Shown: positions 27,994 through 37,536, counted from the first letter of the stretch. The stretch is DNA of 64,000 nt from Tissierellales bacterium (GCA_018433765.1 JAHDQO010000002.1:254029-318028), one strand, 5' to 3'. Numbers and translations: made by a program. The notes: generated by a model not told the origin, from the sequence alone.

Positions 27994-28330
27994 GGTGAGT
28001 AAATCCATAAGCCGAGTTCTGTACTAAACAGCCATCTATCTAGGTCTATTGTTACCAATAAACTCAAGCAACCTACCTCCGGGACTGTGACGAGCAGTCA
28101 CTCCAAAGTCCCTGCTTGGTCTTGCTCCAGGTGGGGTTTACATAGCCAATTAGTCGCCTAATTGCTGGTGAGCTCTTACCTCACCTTTCCATCCTTGCTT
28201 AGAAATACTAAGCGGTCTATTTCTGTTGCACTTTCCTTAAGGTCACCCTCACTGGGTATTACCCAGCACCCTGCTCTATGGAGCTCGGACTTTCCTCATG
28301 CTAAGCATGCGACTGTATGATTTACTCAAG
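27994..28330 (-). ncRNA. rnpB: RNase P RNA (type B)
   Basis: The minus strand carries the conserved elements of RNase P RNA: near the 5' end GAGGAAAGTCCGAGCTCC (CR-I), then GAAAGTGCAACAGAAA, the CCACCTGGAGCAAG-type segment and, at the 3' end, ACAGAACTCGGCTTATGG pairing back to form P4/P1. The ends GAGTAAATC and GGATTTACTC are complementary and close the molecule (P1), giving about 337 nt. The RNA is the catalytic part of the enzyme that matures tRNA 5' ends. Confidence 0.95.
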
Positions 28331-28335
28331 AAGTA

Positions 28336-28364
28336 ATTTTACTTCATTTTATGTAATTTGTCAA
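28336..28364 (-). promoter_or_regulatory. Sigma-A promoter of rnpB
   Basis: Minus strand TTGACA, exactly 17 bp, TAAAAT, placing transcription start at the predicted RNA 5' end. It lies 2 bp past the stop codon of the Nif3-family gene. Confidence 0.85.
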
Positions 28365-28366
28365 TA

Positions 28367-29152
28367 TTAAATAATTGATTCTACTACTGTATTTTTTTCA
28401 AATATTTCCATTTTTAACCTATTGTCTATATTCAAGATTAAATTGTGTAATTCTTTTAATACAGGAACTTCTGTATAGTAATGTCCTGCATCAATAATAG
28501 ATAATCCTAGACCTTGAGCTAACTGACCGTCATGATAATTTATATCACCAGTTATATATACGTCTGCTTTCGCTCTCACTGCATCTAATATAAATGAACT
28601 GCCGCTTCCTCCACAAAATGCGACATTATTTACTTTTTTATTATTTTCATTGCAAAATATTTTAACATATGGACATTTTAAATAATTTTTTACCAAAATT
28701 GCATATTTTTCTATGTTGCATTCTTTTACTTTTCCTATTCCACCATATCCAAGACTTGCTTCTTCTTTTTCAACTTTTAAAATATTGTATTCATTAATAT
28801 GAATAGCCTTAGCTAATGCACAATTAACTCCATTAGCAGCAATATCTAAATTAGTATGAATACTATAAAGGTTAATATTGTTTTTAATTAAACTTTTTAA
28901 TATTCTACATTTATTATACTCAAAATTTATACTTTTTATTGGTGTAAAAATAAAAGGATGATGAGTTATTATTAAATTATATTCTTTTTGTAGAGCCAAC
29001 TCTATAACTTCTTCACTTACGTCAAGTGCTAACACTATACCATTTATATTATCCTGCAAATCTCCAATTTGAAGCCCACTATTATCCCATTTTTCGGCAT
29101 TACTTTCCGGAGCAATTTCCCTTAATTTTTTAACTAAATCATCTAATATCAT
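28367..29152 (-). CDS. Nif3-like dinuclear metal centre protein (YqfO)
   Basis: This 261-residue member of the NIF3/DUF34 family binds two metal ions and acts as a cyclohydrolase-like or metal-handling protein; the exact role is unsettled. Family motifs: WDNSGLQIGD near residue 22, ITHHPFIF (metal histidines) at about 60, HTNLDIA, GSGSSF and the terminal GHYYTE. It lacks the PII-like insert of Bacillus YqfO. Its ATG overlaps the trmK stop, a conserved pair in Bacillota. Confidence 0.9.
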   Translation of the reverse strand: MILDDLVKKLREIAPESNAEKWDNSGLQIGDLQDNINGIVLALDVSEEVIELALQKEYNLIITHHPFIFTPIKSINFEYNKCRILKSLIKNNINLYSIHTNLDIAANGVNCALAKAIHINEYNILKVEKEEASLGYGGIGKVKECNIEKYAILVKNYLKCPYVKIFCNENNKKVNNVAFCGGSGSSFILDAVRAKADVYITGDINYHDGQLAQGLGLSIIDAGHYYTEVPVLKELHNLILNIDNRLKMEIFEKNTVVESII

Positions 29153-29825
29153 ATATTAGTTTCAACTCCTCATATTTTTCAATCTTTGAATTTAACAATT
29201 TGCTTTTCTCAATTAATTCCTTTTTTCTTGAATTTTGTATTTTATCTAATATATTTTTATATGTTATGATTCGTTTATTTAAATATTCTGCTATAAGTTT
29301 GTCCTTTTTATTAAGAAGATATTGGCTTATCTCTAAATATATATCATCATATATTGGCTCAAATCCATGAACTACTTTTAAAATATGGTAATAATGGTGA
29401 TATTCTTTAACAATACTTTCACTTTCGATTTTGTATCCATTTTCAAATAAATATTTTCTAACTTTATCAACTGCTGTCATCGGCTGTAAAACAAATTTAT
29501 TCACTTTGTCTGTTATATTAGGTGAATCTCTTAATATTTTATTAATTAGCAAACCTCCCATTCCTGCAATTATTACTATATCAGCTTCTCCAGGTTCCAA
29601 CACCTCTAGTCCACTTCCTTGCCTAAATTCAACTTTATCTTTTAAACCAGTTAATGTAAGATATTTTATTGCATTTTCAAGAGGACCTTTATTTAAATCG
29701 GTCGCTATAACTTTTTTACATATATTTCTTTTTAAGATAATTTCTGTTACATATCCATGATCTGTACCTATATCTGCAACAGTATTACATTCATCTACCA
29801 TATCAGCTATTTGCTTTATTCTCAT
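29139..29825 (-). CDS. trmK: tRNA (adenine22-N1)-methyltransferase TrmK
   Basis: TrmK makes m1A22 in tRNA using SAM. The 228-residue protein has the Rossmann SAM-binding start VADIGTDHGYV (about residue 16) and the IAGMGGLLI motif, then an alpha-helical C-terminal coiled-coil domain, the TrmK layout. I start it at the ATG at 29825, since the in-frame GTG at 29834 overlaps the AAAGGTG ribosome binding site. It follows rpoD, as in Bacillus. Confidence 0.93.
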   Translation of the reverse strand: MRIKQIADMVDECNTVADIGTDHGYVTEIILKRNICKKVIATDLNKGPLENAIKYLTLTGLKDKVEFRQGSGLEVLEPGEADIVIIAGMGGLLINKILRDSPNITDKVNKFVLQPMTAVDKVRKYLFENGYKIESESIVKEYHHYYHILKVVHGFEPIYDDIYLEISQYLLNKKDKLIAEYLNKRIITYKNILDKIQNSRKKELIEKSKLLNSKIEKYEELKLIYDIR

Positions 29826-29846
29826 TAGTTTCACCTTTATACATAG

Positions 29847-29870
29847 AGAGATTCGCTATTGCGAATCTCT
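29847..29870. terminator. Intercistronic hairpin between rpoD and trmK
   Basis: A perfect 10-bp stem (AGAGATTCGC/GCGAATCTCT) with a 4-base loop sits 3 bp after the rpoD stop. There is no T-run on the minus strand, so it is more likely an mRNA-stabilising or processing site than a true terminator. Confidence 0.5.
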
Positions 29871-29873
29871 TCT

Positions 29874-31025
29874 TTATTCTAAATAATCTTTTAATTTTTT
29901 ACTTCTGCTAGGATGTCTTAATTTTCTTAATGCTTTAGCTTCTATTTGTCTTATTCTCTCTCTTGTTACTTCAAATTCTTTTCCTACTTCTTCTAATGTT
30001 CTTGCCCTTCCATCATCTAGGCCAAATCTTAATCTCAATACTTTTTGTTCTCTTTCAGTTAGAGTGTGAAGTACAACACCTAGCTGTTCCTTTAATAACG
30101 TAAAAGTAGCAGCATCTGAAGGTGCTTGAACATCTTCATCAGGAATAAAATCTCCAAGATGACTATCTTCTTCTTCCCCAATAGGCGTTTCTAAAGAAAC
30201 TGGTTCTTGAGCTATTTTAAGTATCTCTCTAACTTTTTCAGGCTCCATTTCCATTTCTTCAGCTATTTCTTCAGGTGTCGCATCTCTACCTAATTCTTGC
30301 AATAGCTGCCTTTTAATTCTTATAAGTTTGTTTATAGTCTCTACCATATGAACAGGAATTCTAATTGTTCTTGCTTGGTCTGCTATTGCTCTAGTTATTG
30401 CCTGTCTTATCCACCATGTTGCATAGGTACTAAATTTATACCCCTTAGTATAATCAAACTTTTCAACGGCTTTTATAAGCCCTAAATTTCCTTCCTGAAT
30501 TAAATCTAAGAATAACATTCCTCTACCAACATACCTTTTTGCAATACTTACAACTAATCTTAAATTTGCTTCTGCTAATCTACGTTTTGCTTCTTCATTA
30601 CCTTGTTCCATTAGTTTTGCTAGTTTAATTTCTTCTTCAGCTGTAAGCAAAGGCACTTTACCTATCTCTTTAAGATACATTCTTACAGGATCATCAATAT
30701 TAACACCCTTTAAAATATCTTCATCACTTTCAGGAATTGCTATTTCTGTGTCTTCTTTTGCATCTGTTTCTTCATCCTTCTCAAGAAGTATATCATCTTG
30801 AAAACCTAATATTTCAATTCCTTGTTCTTCAATTACTTTATAAAAATCATCTATTAATTCTGGATTTATTTCTAACTTTTCAAAGTTCTTAACTATTTCT
30901 TTAAAAGTTATAAATCCATTTTTTTTACCTTTTTGAATAAGTTTAATCTTTATGGATTCTATTTTATTAATCAATTCTTGGGCATTTTTTTCTATGTTTA
31001 TCTTTTCGTTTTTGCTGTTTTCCAT
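29874..31025 (-). CDS. rpoD: Primary sigma factor RpoD (SigA)
   Basis: This is the housekeeping sigma factor, 383 residues. Region 1.2 is [19 protein letters not shown]; regions 2.3-2.4 are [19 protein letters not shown] with [17 protein letters not shown]; region 4.2 carries the -35 helix [25 protein letters not shown] near the end. The N-terminal region 1.1 is rich in charged residues. It lies 3 bp after dnaG in the classic macromolecular synthesis operon, without rpsU, which is elsewhere in the window. Confidence 0.97.
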   Translation of the reverse strand: MENSKNEKINIEKNAQELINKIESIKIKLIQKGKKNGFITFKEIVKNFEKLEINPELIDDFYKVIEEQGIEILGFQDDILLEKDEETDAKEDTEIAIPESDEDILKGVNIDDPVRMYLKEIGKVPLLTAEEEIKLAKLMEQGNEEAKRRLAEANLRLVVSIAKRYVGRGMLFLDLIQEGNLGLIKAVEKFDYTKGYKFSTYATWWIRQAITRAIADQARTIRIPVHMVETINKLIRIKRQLLQELGRDATPEEIAEEMEMEPEKVREILKIAQEPVSLETPIGEEEDSHLGDFIPDEDVQAPSDAATFTLLKEQLGVVLHTLTEREQKVLRLRFGLDDGRARTLEEVGKEFEVTRERIRQIEAKALRKLRHPSRSKKLKDYLE

Positions 31026-31028
31026 AAA

Positions 31029-32789
31029 CTAGTAAACCTCCTCTTTCAATTTTTTCATTTCCTTATCGAGGTCAATAATCTTTTGCATCAATTCTTTTGC
31101 TTCAATTTCCTTTGATGACTTTTTTAAATGTTCTTTGTATTCTCTTCTTTTTTCTTCATAATACTTCATTTTTATCTTCTTTTTACACTCCTTAAATAAA
31201 AGCATTATATCTTCATTTGGTAAGTTTTTATATTCCTCTACTTTCTCTAAATTTAATTTTAAATTATTCAACTCATTTATATTATAAACTGATATTTCTT
31301 TATTTTCTATTTTATAATCATATAATTTTTTAAATATCAAATTATATTCATCTTTTACAAAAATTTTATTATCTATAAAATCTTTTAGCAATAACACCAT
31401 ATCAGCGTTTGCCAATATAATTTCTATTATTTTATCTTCGTAAGTTCGCATAATTTTGTTAGTAGGTTTACTATTAAGGTTTTTAACGACTTTATTAGTC
31501 TTATTTTTTACATATTTTTTATGAATCCTATTATATTCATTTATTACTGTTTCTTTTGATACATTAACTTTCATAGCAAGTTTTTCTAAAACCAACTCAC
31601 GTTCAATGATACTATTTATATTATTAATGCTATCAAAAAATTTATTAATATACTGTATTTTATCATCTTTATCAAAAAGTTTTGAATAATAAAAATCTAA
31701 AAATTCAAAATAGTCCAAAGATTTTTTAATTAATTCATCAAATTTTATTTTTCCATAATTAGTTAAAAACTCATCTGGATCACAGCCATCTGGCATAATA
31801 ACAACATTAGCATCTAAATTATTTTTCTTTAATATATTTAAAGCTTTCAATGATGCTTTTAAACCTGCTTGATCAGAATCATAAGCTACATAAAATTTTT
31901 TTGTGTATCTTCTCATTAATTTAACTTGATTATCTGTCAGAGCAGTTCCTAGAGAAGCTACAGCAGTATCATACCCATAATTATGCAGTTTTATTACATC
32001 CATATAGCCTTCTGCAAGAATAAATCTTTTATTCTTGATATGATTTTTAGCAATATTTAATCCATATAAATTTCTTCCTTTATTAAAAATAAAACTATCG
32101 GGAGAATTAATATATTTAGGTAAAGTGTTATCCAAAACTCTTCCACCAAATCCGATAATTCTTTTTTTGGTATCAACTATAGGAAAAATTACTCTATTCC
32201 TAAATCTATCATAGTAAGAATTTTTTTTTTTGTTATTTATGATTAAACCTGTTTGTAATATTTCTTCTTCTTTATATCCCTTTTTCTTTAAATATACTAG
32301 TAATTTATCCCATTCCTTTATAGCATAACCAAGGCCAAACTTTTTTATTACTTTATTTTCTATTTTCCTCTTTTCTAGGTATTTTAAAGCTTTATCATTA
32401 TTTTTTAAATTATTAAAATAAAAAATAGCTGCTTGTCTATTTATTTCGTATAGTCTTTTGTTTTTCTCATTATTTATATTGTTTGTCTTCTTTTCTTCAA
32501 GAATAATTCCTGCTCTTTTAGCAAGATACTCAATAGTTTCAACAAATGTATAATTTTTATATTTCATAATAAAATTTATAACGTCGCCATTTTCGCCACA
32601 TCCAAAACAGTGATATATTTGTTTATCGGGTGACACAACAAAAGAAGGGGTTTGTTCTTTATGAAATGGACATCTAGCGTTATAATTGGCCCCCGCTCTT
32701 TTTAATGGTACGAGTTCATTAATTACATCTACAATATCATTTAGATTTTTAATTTCTTCTATCTTATCTTCAGTTATATTATAAGGCAT
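31029..32789 (-). CDS. dnaG: DNA primase DnaG
   Basis: DnaG makes RNA primers at the replication fork. The 586-residue protein has the N-terminal zinc finger (Cys40, His43, Cys61, Cys64), the TOPRIM domain with EGYMDVI and YDSDQAG, and a C-terminal helicase-binding region. The longest frame starts 63 bp upstream, but MPYNITEDKIEEIK, from the ATG behind GGTGGT at 32789, is the family start. The sequence is Lys/Asn-rich, as expected for this base composition. Confidence 0.95.
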   Translation of the reverse strand: MPYNITEDKIEEIKNLNDIVDVINELVPLKRAGANYNARCPFHKEQTPSFVVSPDKQIYHCFGCGENGDVINFIMKYKNYTFVETIEYLAKRAGIILEEKKTNNINNEKNKRLYEINRQAAIFYFNNLKNNDKALKYLEKRKIENKVIKKFGLGYAIKEWDKLLVYLKKKGYKEEEILQTGLIINNKKKNSYYDRFRNRVIFPIVDTKKRIIGFGGRVLDNTLPKYINSPDSFIFNKGRNLYGLNIAKNHIKNKRFILAEGYMDVIKLHNYGYDTAVASLGTALTDNQVKLMRRYTKKFYVAYDSDQAGLKASLKALNILKKNNLDANVVIMPDGCDPDEFLTNYGKIKFDELIKKSLDYFEFLDFYYSKLFDKDDKIQYINKFFDSINNINSIIERELVLEKLAMKVNVSKETVINEYNRIHKKYVKNKTNKVVKNLNSKPTNKIMRTYEDKIIEIILANADMVLLLKDFIDNKIFVKDEYNLIFKKLYDYKIENKEISVYNINELNNLKLNLEKVEEYKNLPNEDIMLLFKECKKKIKMKYYEEKRREYKEHLKKSSKEIEAKELMQKIIDLDKEMKKLKEEVY

Positions 32790-32823
32790 ATTACCACCAT
32801 TATATGTTTTGCATTGAACTATT

Positions 32824-32852
32824 ATTTTAATATAATTCTTCACACTTGTCAA
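32824..32852 (-). promoter_or_regulatory. Sigma-A promoter of dnaG-rpoD
   Basis: Minus strand TTGACA, 17-bp spacer, TAAAAT, between dgt and dnaG. Confidence 0.75.
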
Positions 32853-32855
32853 CAG

Positions 32856-33869
32856 TTATTTATCCCATGGTGAAGGTAAATATATTTCTTTAAATAACTT
32901 TATTGCATATCTATCTGTCATACCTGCAATATAGTCTTTAACTAATTCTTGTTTATTAAAATTTTTATTATCCATATCTTCTATATATAAATTCGGTATT
33001 TTTTCAATATTTTTAAGATAGTATTTAAACAAATTTTCTAATATATATTTTGACTTTTTATCTTCACTTTTAGCAGTTGGGTTAAAATATATATTATCAA
33101 ATAAAAAAGTTCTTAACTTATCTGTTTTATCTTTAATTTCTTCACTCATCATTATTTCATTTTTATTTTTACTATTGTTTATAATGTCTAATATCATGTT
33201 ATTAATTCTAGCCCCATGTGTTTCTCCAAGAACTGCTATATATTCTTTTGGAATTTGATCTAATGTTATAATACCTGCCCTTATAGCATCATCAATATCA
33301 TGATTTATATATGCAATTCTGTCAGATATTTTTACAATTTGTCCTTCCATAGTAAATGGCTTATTATTTCCTGTATGATTTAATATACCATTTCTAACTT
33401 CGGCTGTTAAATTCAGTCCTCTTTTTCCATTTCTCATTTCTAAAATATCTACAACTCTCAAGCTTTGCTCATTATGCTTAAACCCTGTATCTAATAGTCT
33501 GTCTAATGTTTTCTCACCATTATGACCAAAAGGAGTATGCCCTAAATCATGTCCTAATGCTATAGCTTCAGTTAAATCTTCATTTAACCTAAGAGCTCTA
33601 GCTATAGTTCTTGAAATTTGAGATACCTCTAGTGTATGTGTCAGTCTTGTTCTATAATGATCACCCTCAGGAGCTAGAAAAACTTGAGTTTTATGTTTTA
33701 ATCTTCTAAAAGCTTTAGAATGTAAAATTCTATCCCTATCTCTCTGAAATACAGTCCTAACTTCACACTGTTGTTCTATTTTATTTCTACCTTTAGTATG
33801 TTTGCTTTTTGTTGCATAAGCTGACAAATATTTTTCTTCAAATAATTCATATTCTTCTCTTATATTCAT
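32856..33869 (-). CDS. dgt: dGTP triphosphohydrolase-like HD protein
   Basis: This 337-residue HD-superfamily enzyme hydrolyses dGTP (or dNTPs) to nucleoside and triphosphate. The HD motif is intact: RLTHTLEVSQI, then ALGHDLGHTPFGHNGE, with a further aspartate in ISDRIAYINHDIDDA. I start it at MNIREEYELFEE (33869); the longest frame adds 13 doubtful codons. It directly precedes dnaG, a frequent clostridial neighbour, so it may tune dNTP pools near replication genes. Confidence 0.92.
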   Translation of the reverse strand: MNIREEYELFEEKYLSAYATKSKHTKGRNKIEQQCEVRTVFQRDRDRILHSKAFRRLKHKTQVFLAPEGDHYRTRLTHTLEVSQISRTIARALRLNEDLTEAIALGHDLGHTPFGHNGEKTLDRLLDTGFKHNEQSLRVVDILEMRNGKRGLNLTAEVRNGILNHTGNNKPFTMEGQIVKISDRIAYINHDIDDAIRAGIITLDQIPKEYIAVLGETHGARINNMILDIINNSKNKNEIMMSEEIKDKTDKLRTFLFDNIYFNPTAKSEDKKSKYILENLFKYYLKNIEKIPNLYIEDMDNKNFNKQELVKDYIAGMTDRYAIKLFKEIYLPSPWDK

Positions 33870-33916
33870 AATCATCACTCTTAAAATATATTCTGCACCT
33901 TTAGACAAATTCCTTT

Positions 33917-33953
33917 AAAAAAAAGAAGAAAAGTCTCTCAACTTTCTTCTTTT
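33917..33953 (-). terminator. Terminator after ppsR
   Basis: Minus strand AAAAGAAGAAAGT, loop, ACTTTTCTTCTT and a T-run; it overlaps the last codons of ppsR and ends the glyS-ccpN-ppsR transcript. Confidence 0.8.
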
Positions 33954-34756
33954 AGATTTTCTTCATAATAACTCATAATTATACTGGCAGTTTCTTCAAC
34001 AGCCCTATCTGAAACATCTATTAATTTACATTTTATTCTGTTCATAATTTGCTCAGAATATTCAAGTTCCTGAATAATCCTATCCATATTTGCATAATTT
34101 GCAGTATCTTTTAGTCCTAATGCCTTCAATCTCTGCTTTCTTATTCTATTCAAATGTTTAGAATTAGCAGTTAGCCCAATTATTTTATTTGAAGGTATCT
34201 GAAAAAGCTCATCAGGAGGACTAACTTCTGGAACTAATGGAATGTTAGCTATTTTTAAATTTTTGTATGCTAAATACATACTTAAAGGAGTTTTTGATGT
34301 TCTTGATATACCAATTAAAACTAAATCAGCCTTCATTATTCCTCTTGTATCTTTTCCATCATCGTATTTAACTGCAAATTCTATTGCATCAACTTTCTTA
34401 AAGTATTTTTCGTCAAGTTTTCTAAGTAATCCAGGTTCTCTTTTTGGTTTTAATCCCAACTGCTTAATTAGTGGAACAAGTAACGGCGTAATTACATCAA
34501 CCGCACTAACATTTTTTTCTTCTGCTCTTTCTATTAAATAATTTCTTAATTCTTCAACTACAATTGTAAATACGATAAACGAATTCTCTCTAGAAGCTTT
34601 ATCTATTAATCTATCTATAGATTCAATATCATTAATATAAGGAATCCTTTTTATTTCAAAGTTTATAACATCAAATTGTTTTATAACTGCTCTTGCTATT
34701 TGATCAGCAGTTTCACCTACTGAATCAGAAACAGCATATATATATACTTTATCCAT
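33938..34756 (-). CDS. ppsR: Pyruvate, phosphate dikinase regulatory protein (PpsR/PDRP)
   Basis: This bifunctional ADP-dependent kinase and Pi-dependent phosphorylase switches PPDK (or PEP synthase) off and on. The 272-residue protein starts MDKVYIYAVSDSVGETADQI from an ATG behind AGGAGG, contains the P-loop-like GISRTSKTPLSMYLA at about residues 147-161, and ends in the PPS domain. It is 15 bp after ccpN in a gluconeogenesis-control pair. The usual target gene ppdK is not next to it here; a terminator and dgt follow instead. Confidence 0.93.
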   Translation of the reverse strand: MDKVYIYAVSDSVGETADQIARAVIKQFDVINFEIKRIPYINDIESIDRLIDKASRENSFIVFTIVVEELRNYLIERAEEKNVSAVDVITPLLVPLIKQLGLKPKREPGLLRKLDEKYFKKVDAIEFAVKYDDGKDTRGIMKADLVLIGISRTSKTPLSMYLAYKNLKIANIPLVPEVSPPDELFQIPSNKIIGLTANSKHLNRIRKQRLKALGLKDTANYANMDRIIQELEYSEQIMNRIKCKLIDVSDRAVEETASIIMSYYEENLKEES

Positions 34757-34771
34757 TTTATCCTCCTGCAA

Positions 34772-35392
34772 TTATAATTCTTTTGCTATCTCTATAACTG
34801 CTCTAGTTATATTGGTTTTAGAAATTCTTCCTATTACTTTTAATTTATGATTTTCTTTTTCTACTATTGGAATGCAATCTACATCATTATCAATAATTTT
34901 CTCTGCTGCTTCGACTATATCTTCTTTGGGACTGCAGTATATTATCTTCTGAACACGTGTCATAATAACTCCAACAGGCATATTATTTAGATTTCCTCCA
35001 CCCATAGCAGCTTTCAATAAATCTTTTCTTGATATGACTCCTTTTAAATCATCTTCATTTACAACAAATATGGTTCCTACATTTTCTAAAAATAGTGTAA
35101 CTATAGTATCATATACACTTGTCTCTTCACTAACTACTATTGGAACAGATTTAATGTCATTTACTGTTATACTAGATAACTTTTCAAAGAAATTAAAATC
35201 TGTTTTTTTACTGCTAATAAAATATCCTACCTTGGGCTTAGCATCTAGTATTCCACACATAGTTAGTATAGTTAAATCAGGTCGTAGAGTTGCTCTAGTA
35301 AGATTTAAATGTTCTGCTATTGTGTCTCCTGTAATAGGCTGTTTTTTTTCCACTATCTCAACAATTGTTTTTTGCCTTTGTGATAATTTAAT
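34772..35392 (-). CDS. ccpN: CcpN-type transcriptional repressor, probable ATT start
   Basis: CcpN represses gluconeogenic genes in response to nucleotide levels. The protein has an N-terminal winged helix (LSQRQKTIVEIVEKKQPITGD...LNLTRATLRPDL) followed by two CBS domains. The first ATG/GTG/TTG codon in frame is the GTG at 35353, which would remove the first DNA-binding helix. The conserved helix continues upstream with no standard start before the glyS stop in the same frame. The ATT at 35392, 8 bp after an AAAGGGG ribosome binding site, is the best candidate and gives 206 residues. It is cotranscribed with glyS and ppsR. Confidence 0.85.
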   Translation of the reverse strand: MKLSQRQKTIVEIVEKKQPITGDTIAEHLNLTRATLRPDLTILTMCGILDAKPKVGYFISSKKTDFNFFEKLSSITVNDIKSVPIVVSEETSVYDTIVTLFLENVGTIFVVNEDDLKGVISRKDLLKAAMGGGNLNNMPVGVIMTRVQKIIYCSPKEDIVEAAEKIIDNDVDCIPIVEKENHKLKVIGRISKTNITRAVIEIAKEL

Positions 35393-35416
35393 TTTAATCG
35401 CCCCTTTCTTTTGGGG

Positions 35417-36811
35417 TTAATATTTTATTTTTTCATCTAGGAAATTAATTATTTTATCAATACTTATTCTCTCTTGCTTCATAGTGTCTCTATCTCTAAT
35501 AGTAACAGAATTATCTTCTAAAGAATCATAGTCAAAAGTTATACAATATGGGGTTCCTATTTCATCATGCCTTCTATATCTTTTTCCTATACTTCCTGCT
35601 TCGTCATACTCTACATTATAACTTTTAACTAATTTATTGTATACTTCTAAAGTAGGGCTTTTAAGTTTTTTTGTTAATGGAAAAATTGCTGCTTTGTATG
35701 GTGCAATAGCAGGATGCAGTTTAAGTACTACTCTTTCAGTATTATCTTCAAGTTTTTCTTCATTGTAAGCATCCATTAATAACGCTAATGTTACTCTATC
35801 TACTCCAACAGATGGTTCTATGCAATATGGTATATATTTTTTATTATTAACAGGATCTTGATAACTTAAATCTTGACCTGAAACTTCTTGATGTGATTTT
35901 AAATCAAAATCTGTTCTATCTGCTATTCCCCATAATTCTCCCCATCCAAAAGGAAATTTATATTCTATATCAGTAGTTGCATTGCTGTAATGAGATAATT
36001 CTTCTTCATCATGATCCCTAAATCTAACATTTTCTTTAGTCATACCGAGATTAATTAACCAATTCATACAAAATTCTTTCCAATAATTGAACCATTCTAA
36101 GTCTTTTCCAGGTTCACAAAAAAATTCTAATTCCATCTGCTCAAATTCTCTTGTTCTAAAGATAAAATTTCCAGGAGTTATTTCATTTCTAAAAGATTTA
36201 CCTATTTGTCCAATTCCAAAAGGTATTTTTTTTCTTGATGTTCTTGCTACATTTTTAAAGTTAACAAAAATTCCTTGTGCAGTTTCTGGTCTTAAATAAA
36301 TTTGAGATTGCGAATCTTCAGTAACTCCTTGAAATGTCTTAAACATTAAATTAAATTGTCTAATATTTGTAAAATTTGCTTTCCCACATTCAGGACAATT
36401 AATTTTATTTTCCTTAATGAAAATCTCCATTCTTTCATTTGTCCAGCCATCAACTACTTTTTCTTCATCATTTTTTCTAAAGTAATCTTCTATAAGTTTG
36501 TCTGCTCTAAATCTTGCCTTACATTCTTTACAATCCATTAAGGGATCATTAAATCCTCCTACATGACCAGAAGCAACCCATGTTGTTGGATTCATTAATA
36601 TAGCTGTATCTAGTCCAACATTATATGTACTTTCTTGTATAAATTTTTTCCACCATGCTTTTTTAACATTGTTTTTTATTTCAACTCCAATAGGTCCATA
36701 GTCCCATGTATTAGCTAAGCCTCCATATATTTCAGATCCAGGAAATATAATTCCCCTTGTTTTTGATAGTGATACTAATTTCTCAAAATTATTCTTTTCT
36801 TTTTTTGCCAT
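35417..36811 (-). CDS. glyS: Glycyl-tRNA synthetase, alpha2 (class II, dimeric) type
   Basis: It attaches glycine to tRNA-Gly. The 464-residue single-chain enzyme is the archaeal/eukaryotic-like dimer type rather than the alpha2beta2 form. Motif 1 lies near [16 protein letters not shown], motif 2 around [25 protein letters not shown] and motif 3 in [16 protein letters not shown], and an anticodon-binding domain closes the protein. The CKECKARF and CPECGK pairs suggest a zinc site. Expression is under the T-box leader upstream. ccpN follows 24 bp later. Confidence 0.97.
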   Translation of the reverse strand: MAKKEKNNFEKLVSLSKTRGIIFPGSEIYGGLANTWDYGPIGVEIKNNVKKAWWKKFIQESTYNVGLDTAILMNPTTWVASGHVGGFNDPLMDCKECKARFRADKLIEDYFRKNDEEKVVDGWTNERMEIFIKENKINCPECGKANFTNIRQFNLMFKTFQGVTEDSQSQIYLRPETAQGIFVNFKNVARTSRKKIPFGIGQIGKSFRNEITPGNFIFRTREFEQMELEFFCEPGKDLEWFNYWKEFCMNWLINLGMTKENVRFRDHDEEELSHYSNATTDIEYKFPFGWGELWGIADRTDFDLKSHQEVSGQDLSYQDPVNNKKYIPYCIEPSVGVDRVTLALLMDAYNEEKLEDNTERVVLKLHPAIAPYKAAIFPLTKKLKSPTLEVYNKLVKSYNVEYDEAGSIGKRYRRHDEIGTPYCITFDYDSLEDNSVTIRDRDTMKQERISIDKIINFLDEKIKY

Positions 36812-36835
36812 GATAATTCCTCCTAATTTTATAAA

Positions 36836-37028
36836 TAAAAAAAATCTTCCTTCCCATATAGGGACGAAAGATTTTTCCGCGGTTCCACCCTATTTGATGC
36901 ATCTGCATCCTCTTTATTTTATAGACTCAAAAGTTCCTTTCATTAACCTACATTATCAAGTTTCCACCACACTTGACTCTCTATAAATGATTAGTTAACT
37001 ACTTTTCTCTATCATAGTCAAAATTCAT
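36836..37028 (-). promoter_or_regulatory. Glycine T-box riboswitch of glyS
   Basis: On the minus strand, the leader has AGAGAG-like and GGTGGAA stem I features, the specifier in GAAAGGAACTTTTGAGTC (GGA codon at 36935-36937, glycine), and the T-box AGGGTGGAACCGCGG at 36877-36891. A terminator hairpin with arms AATCTTTCGTCC and GGAAGGAAGATT and a T-run follows at 36836-36876. Uncharged tRNA-Gly would favour the antiterminator and switch on glyS-ccpN-ppsR. Confidence 0.9.
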
Positions 37029-37039
37029 CTCATAGAAAT

Positions 37040-37068
37040 AATTTATCAAAAGTATTTAAATATGTCAA
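37040..37068 (-). promoter_or_regulatory. Sigma-A promoter of the T-box/glyS operon
   Basis: Minus strand TTGACA, 17-bp spacer, TAAATT, just ahead of the T-box leader. Confidence 0.7.
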
Positions 37069-37077
37069 TATGTCATT

Positions 37078-37536
37078 CTAATTCTTGCTTATATTTTCTA
37101 TATCTTGTTTAACTTTATTAATACCTTTCTCTACTTCTGAATTTAAATTTATTACTTCTCCTGATGTTTGAAGTATCTCTATCGTACATCTAGTAAGCAT
37201 TGCTGCTGTTAAGCCTGCTACTGAAAGTAAAGGTGCTAACACAATACCTACAGCTCCTGCAGTAACAGGAATATTTAAAATAGTTTCTCCTTGTTTTTTA
37301 ATAGTAATCTTCGTCGTATTACCTTTCTTTAATATTTTCTTTATTTCATTAATTATTTCTTCGCCCTTTTTCTTTAAGTCATCTTCCGTCTCTTTATTTG
37401 ATTTTTTATAACTTTCTGCTATAATTAAAGCGTCCAATAAATCTCCATTAGCTTCTTCATATGCTCTTTTTGCTTCCTCATAAGTCACCTTAGTTCTTTT
37501 AACAATCTCATCAATTTTTTCTAATTTTTCATCCAT
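37078..37536 (-). CDS. DUF4342 protein with UBA-like N-terminus
   Basis: This 152-residue protein starts MDEKLEKIDEIVKRTKVTYEEAKRAY from an ATG behind AAAGGATG. Residues 1-45 form a UBA/EF-Ts-like three-helix module (VTYEEAKRAYEEANGDLLDALI), and the middle carries the DUF4342 fold with a hydrophobic helix (about 95-112, IPVTAGAVGIVLAPLLSV). The C-terminus is a charged helix. Function is unknown; the family is common near recO in Clostridia, and here its start overlaps the recO stop by 8 bp. Confidence 0.75.
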   Translation of the reverse strand: MDEKLEKIDEIVKRTKVTYEEAKRAYEEANGDLLDALIIAESYKKSNKETEDDLKKKGEEIINEIKKILKKGNTTKITIKKQGETILNIPVTAGAVGIVLAPLLSVAGLTAAMLTRCTIEILQTSGEVINLNSEVEKGINKVKQDIENISKN

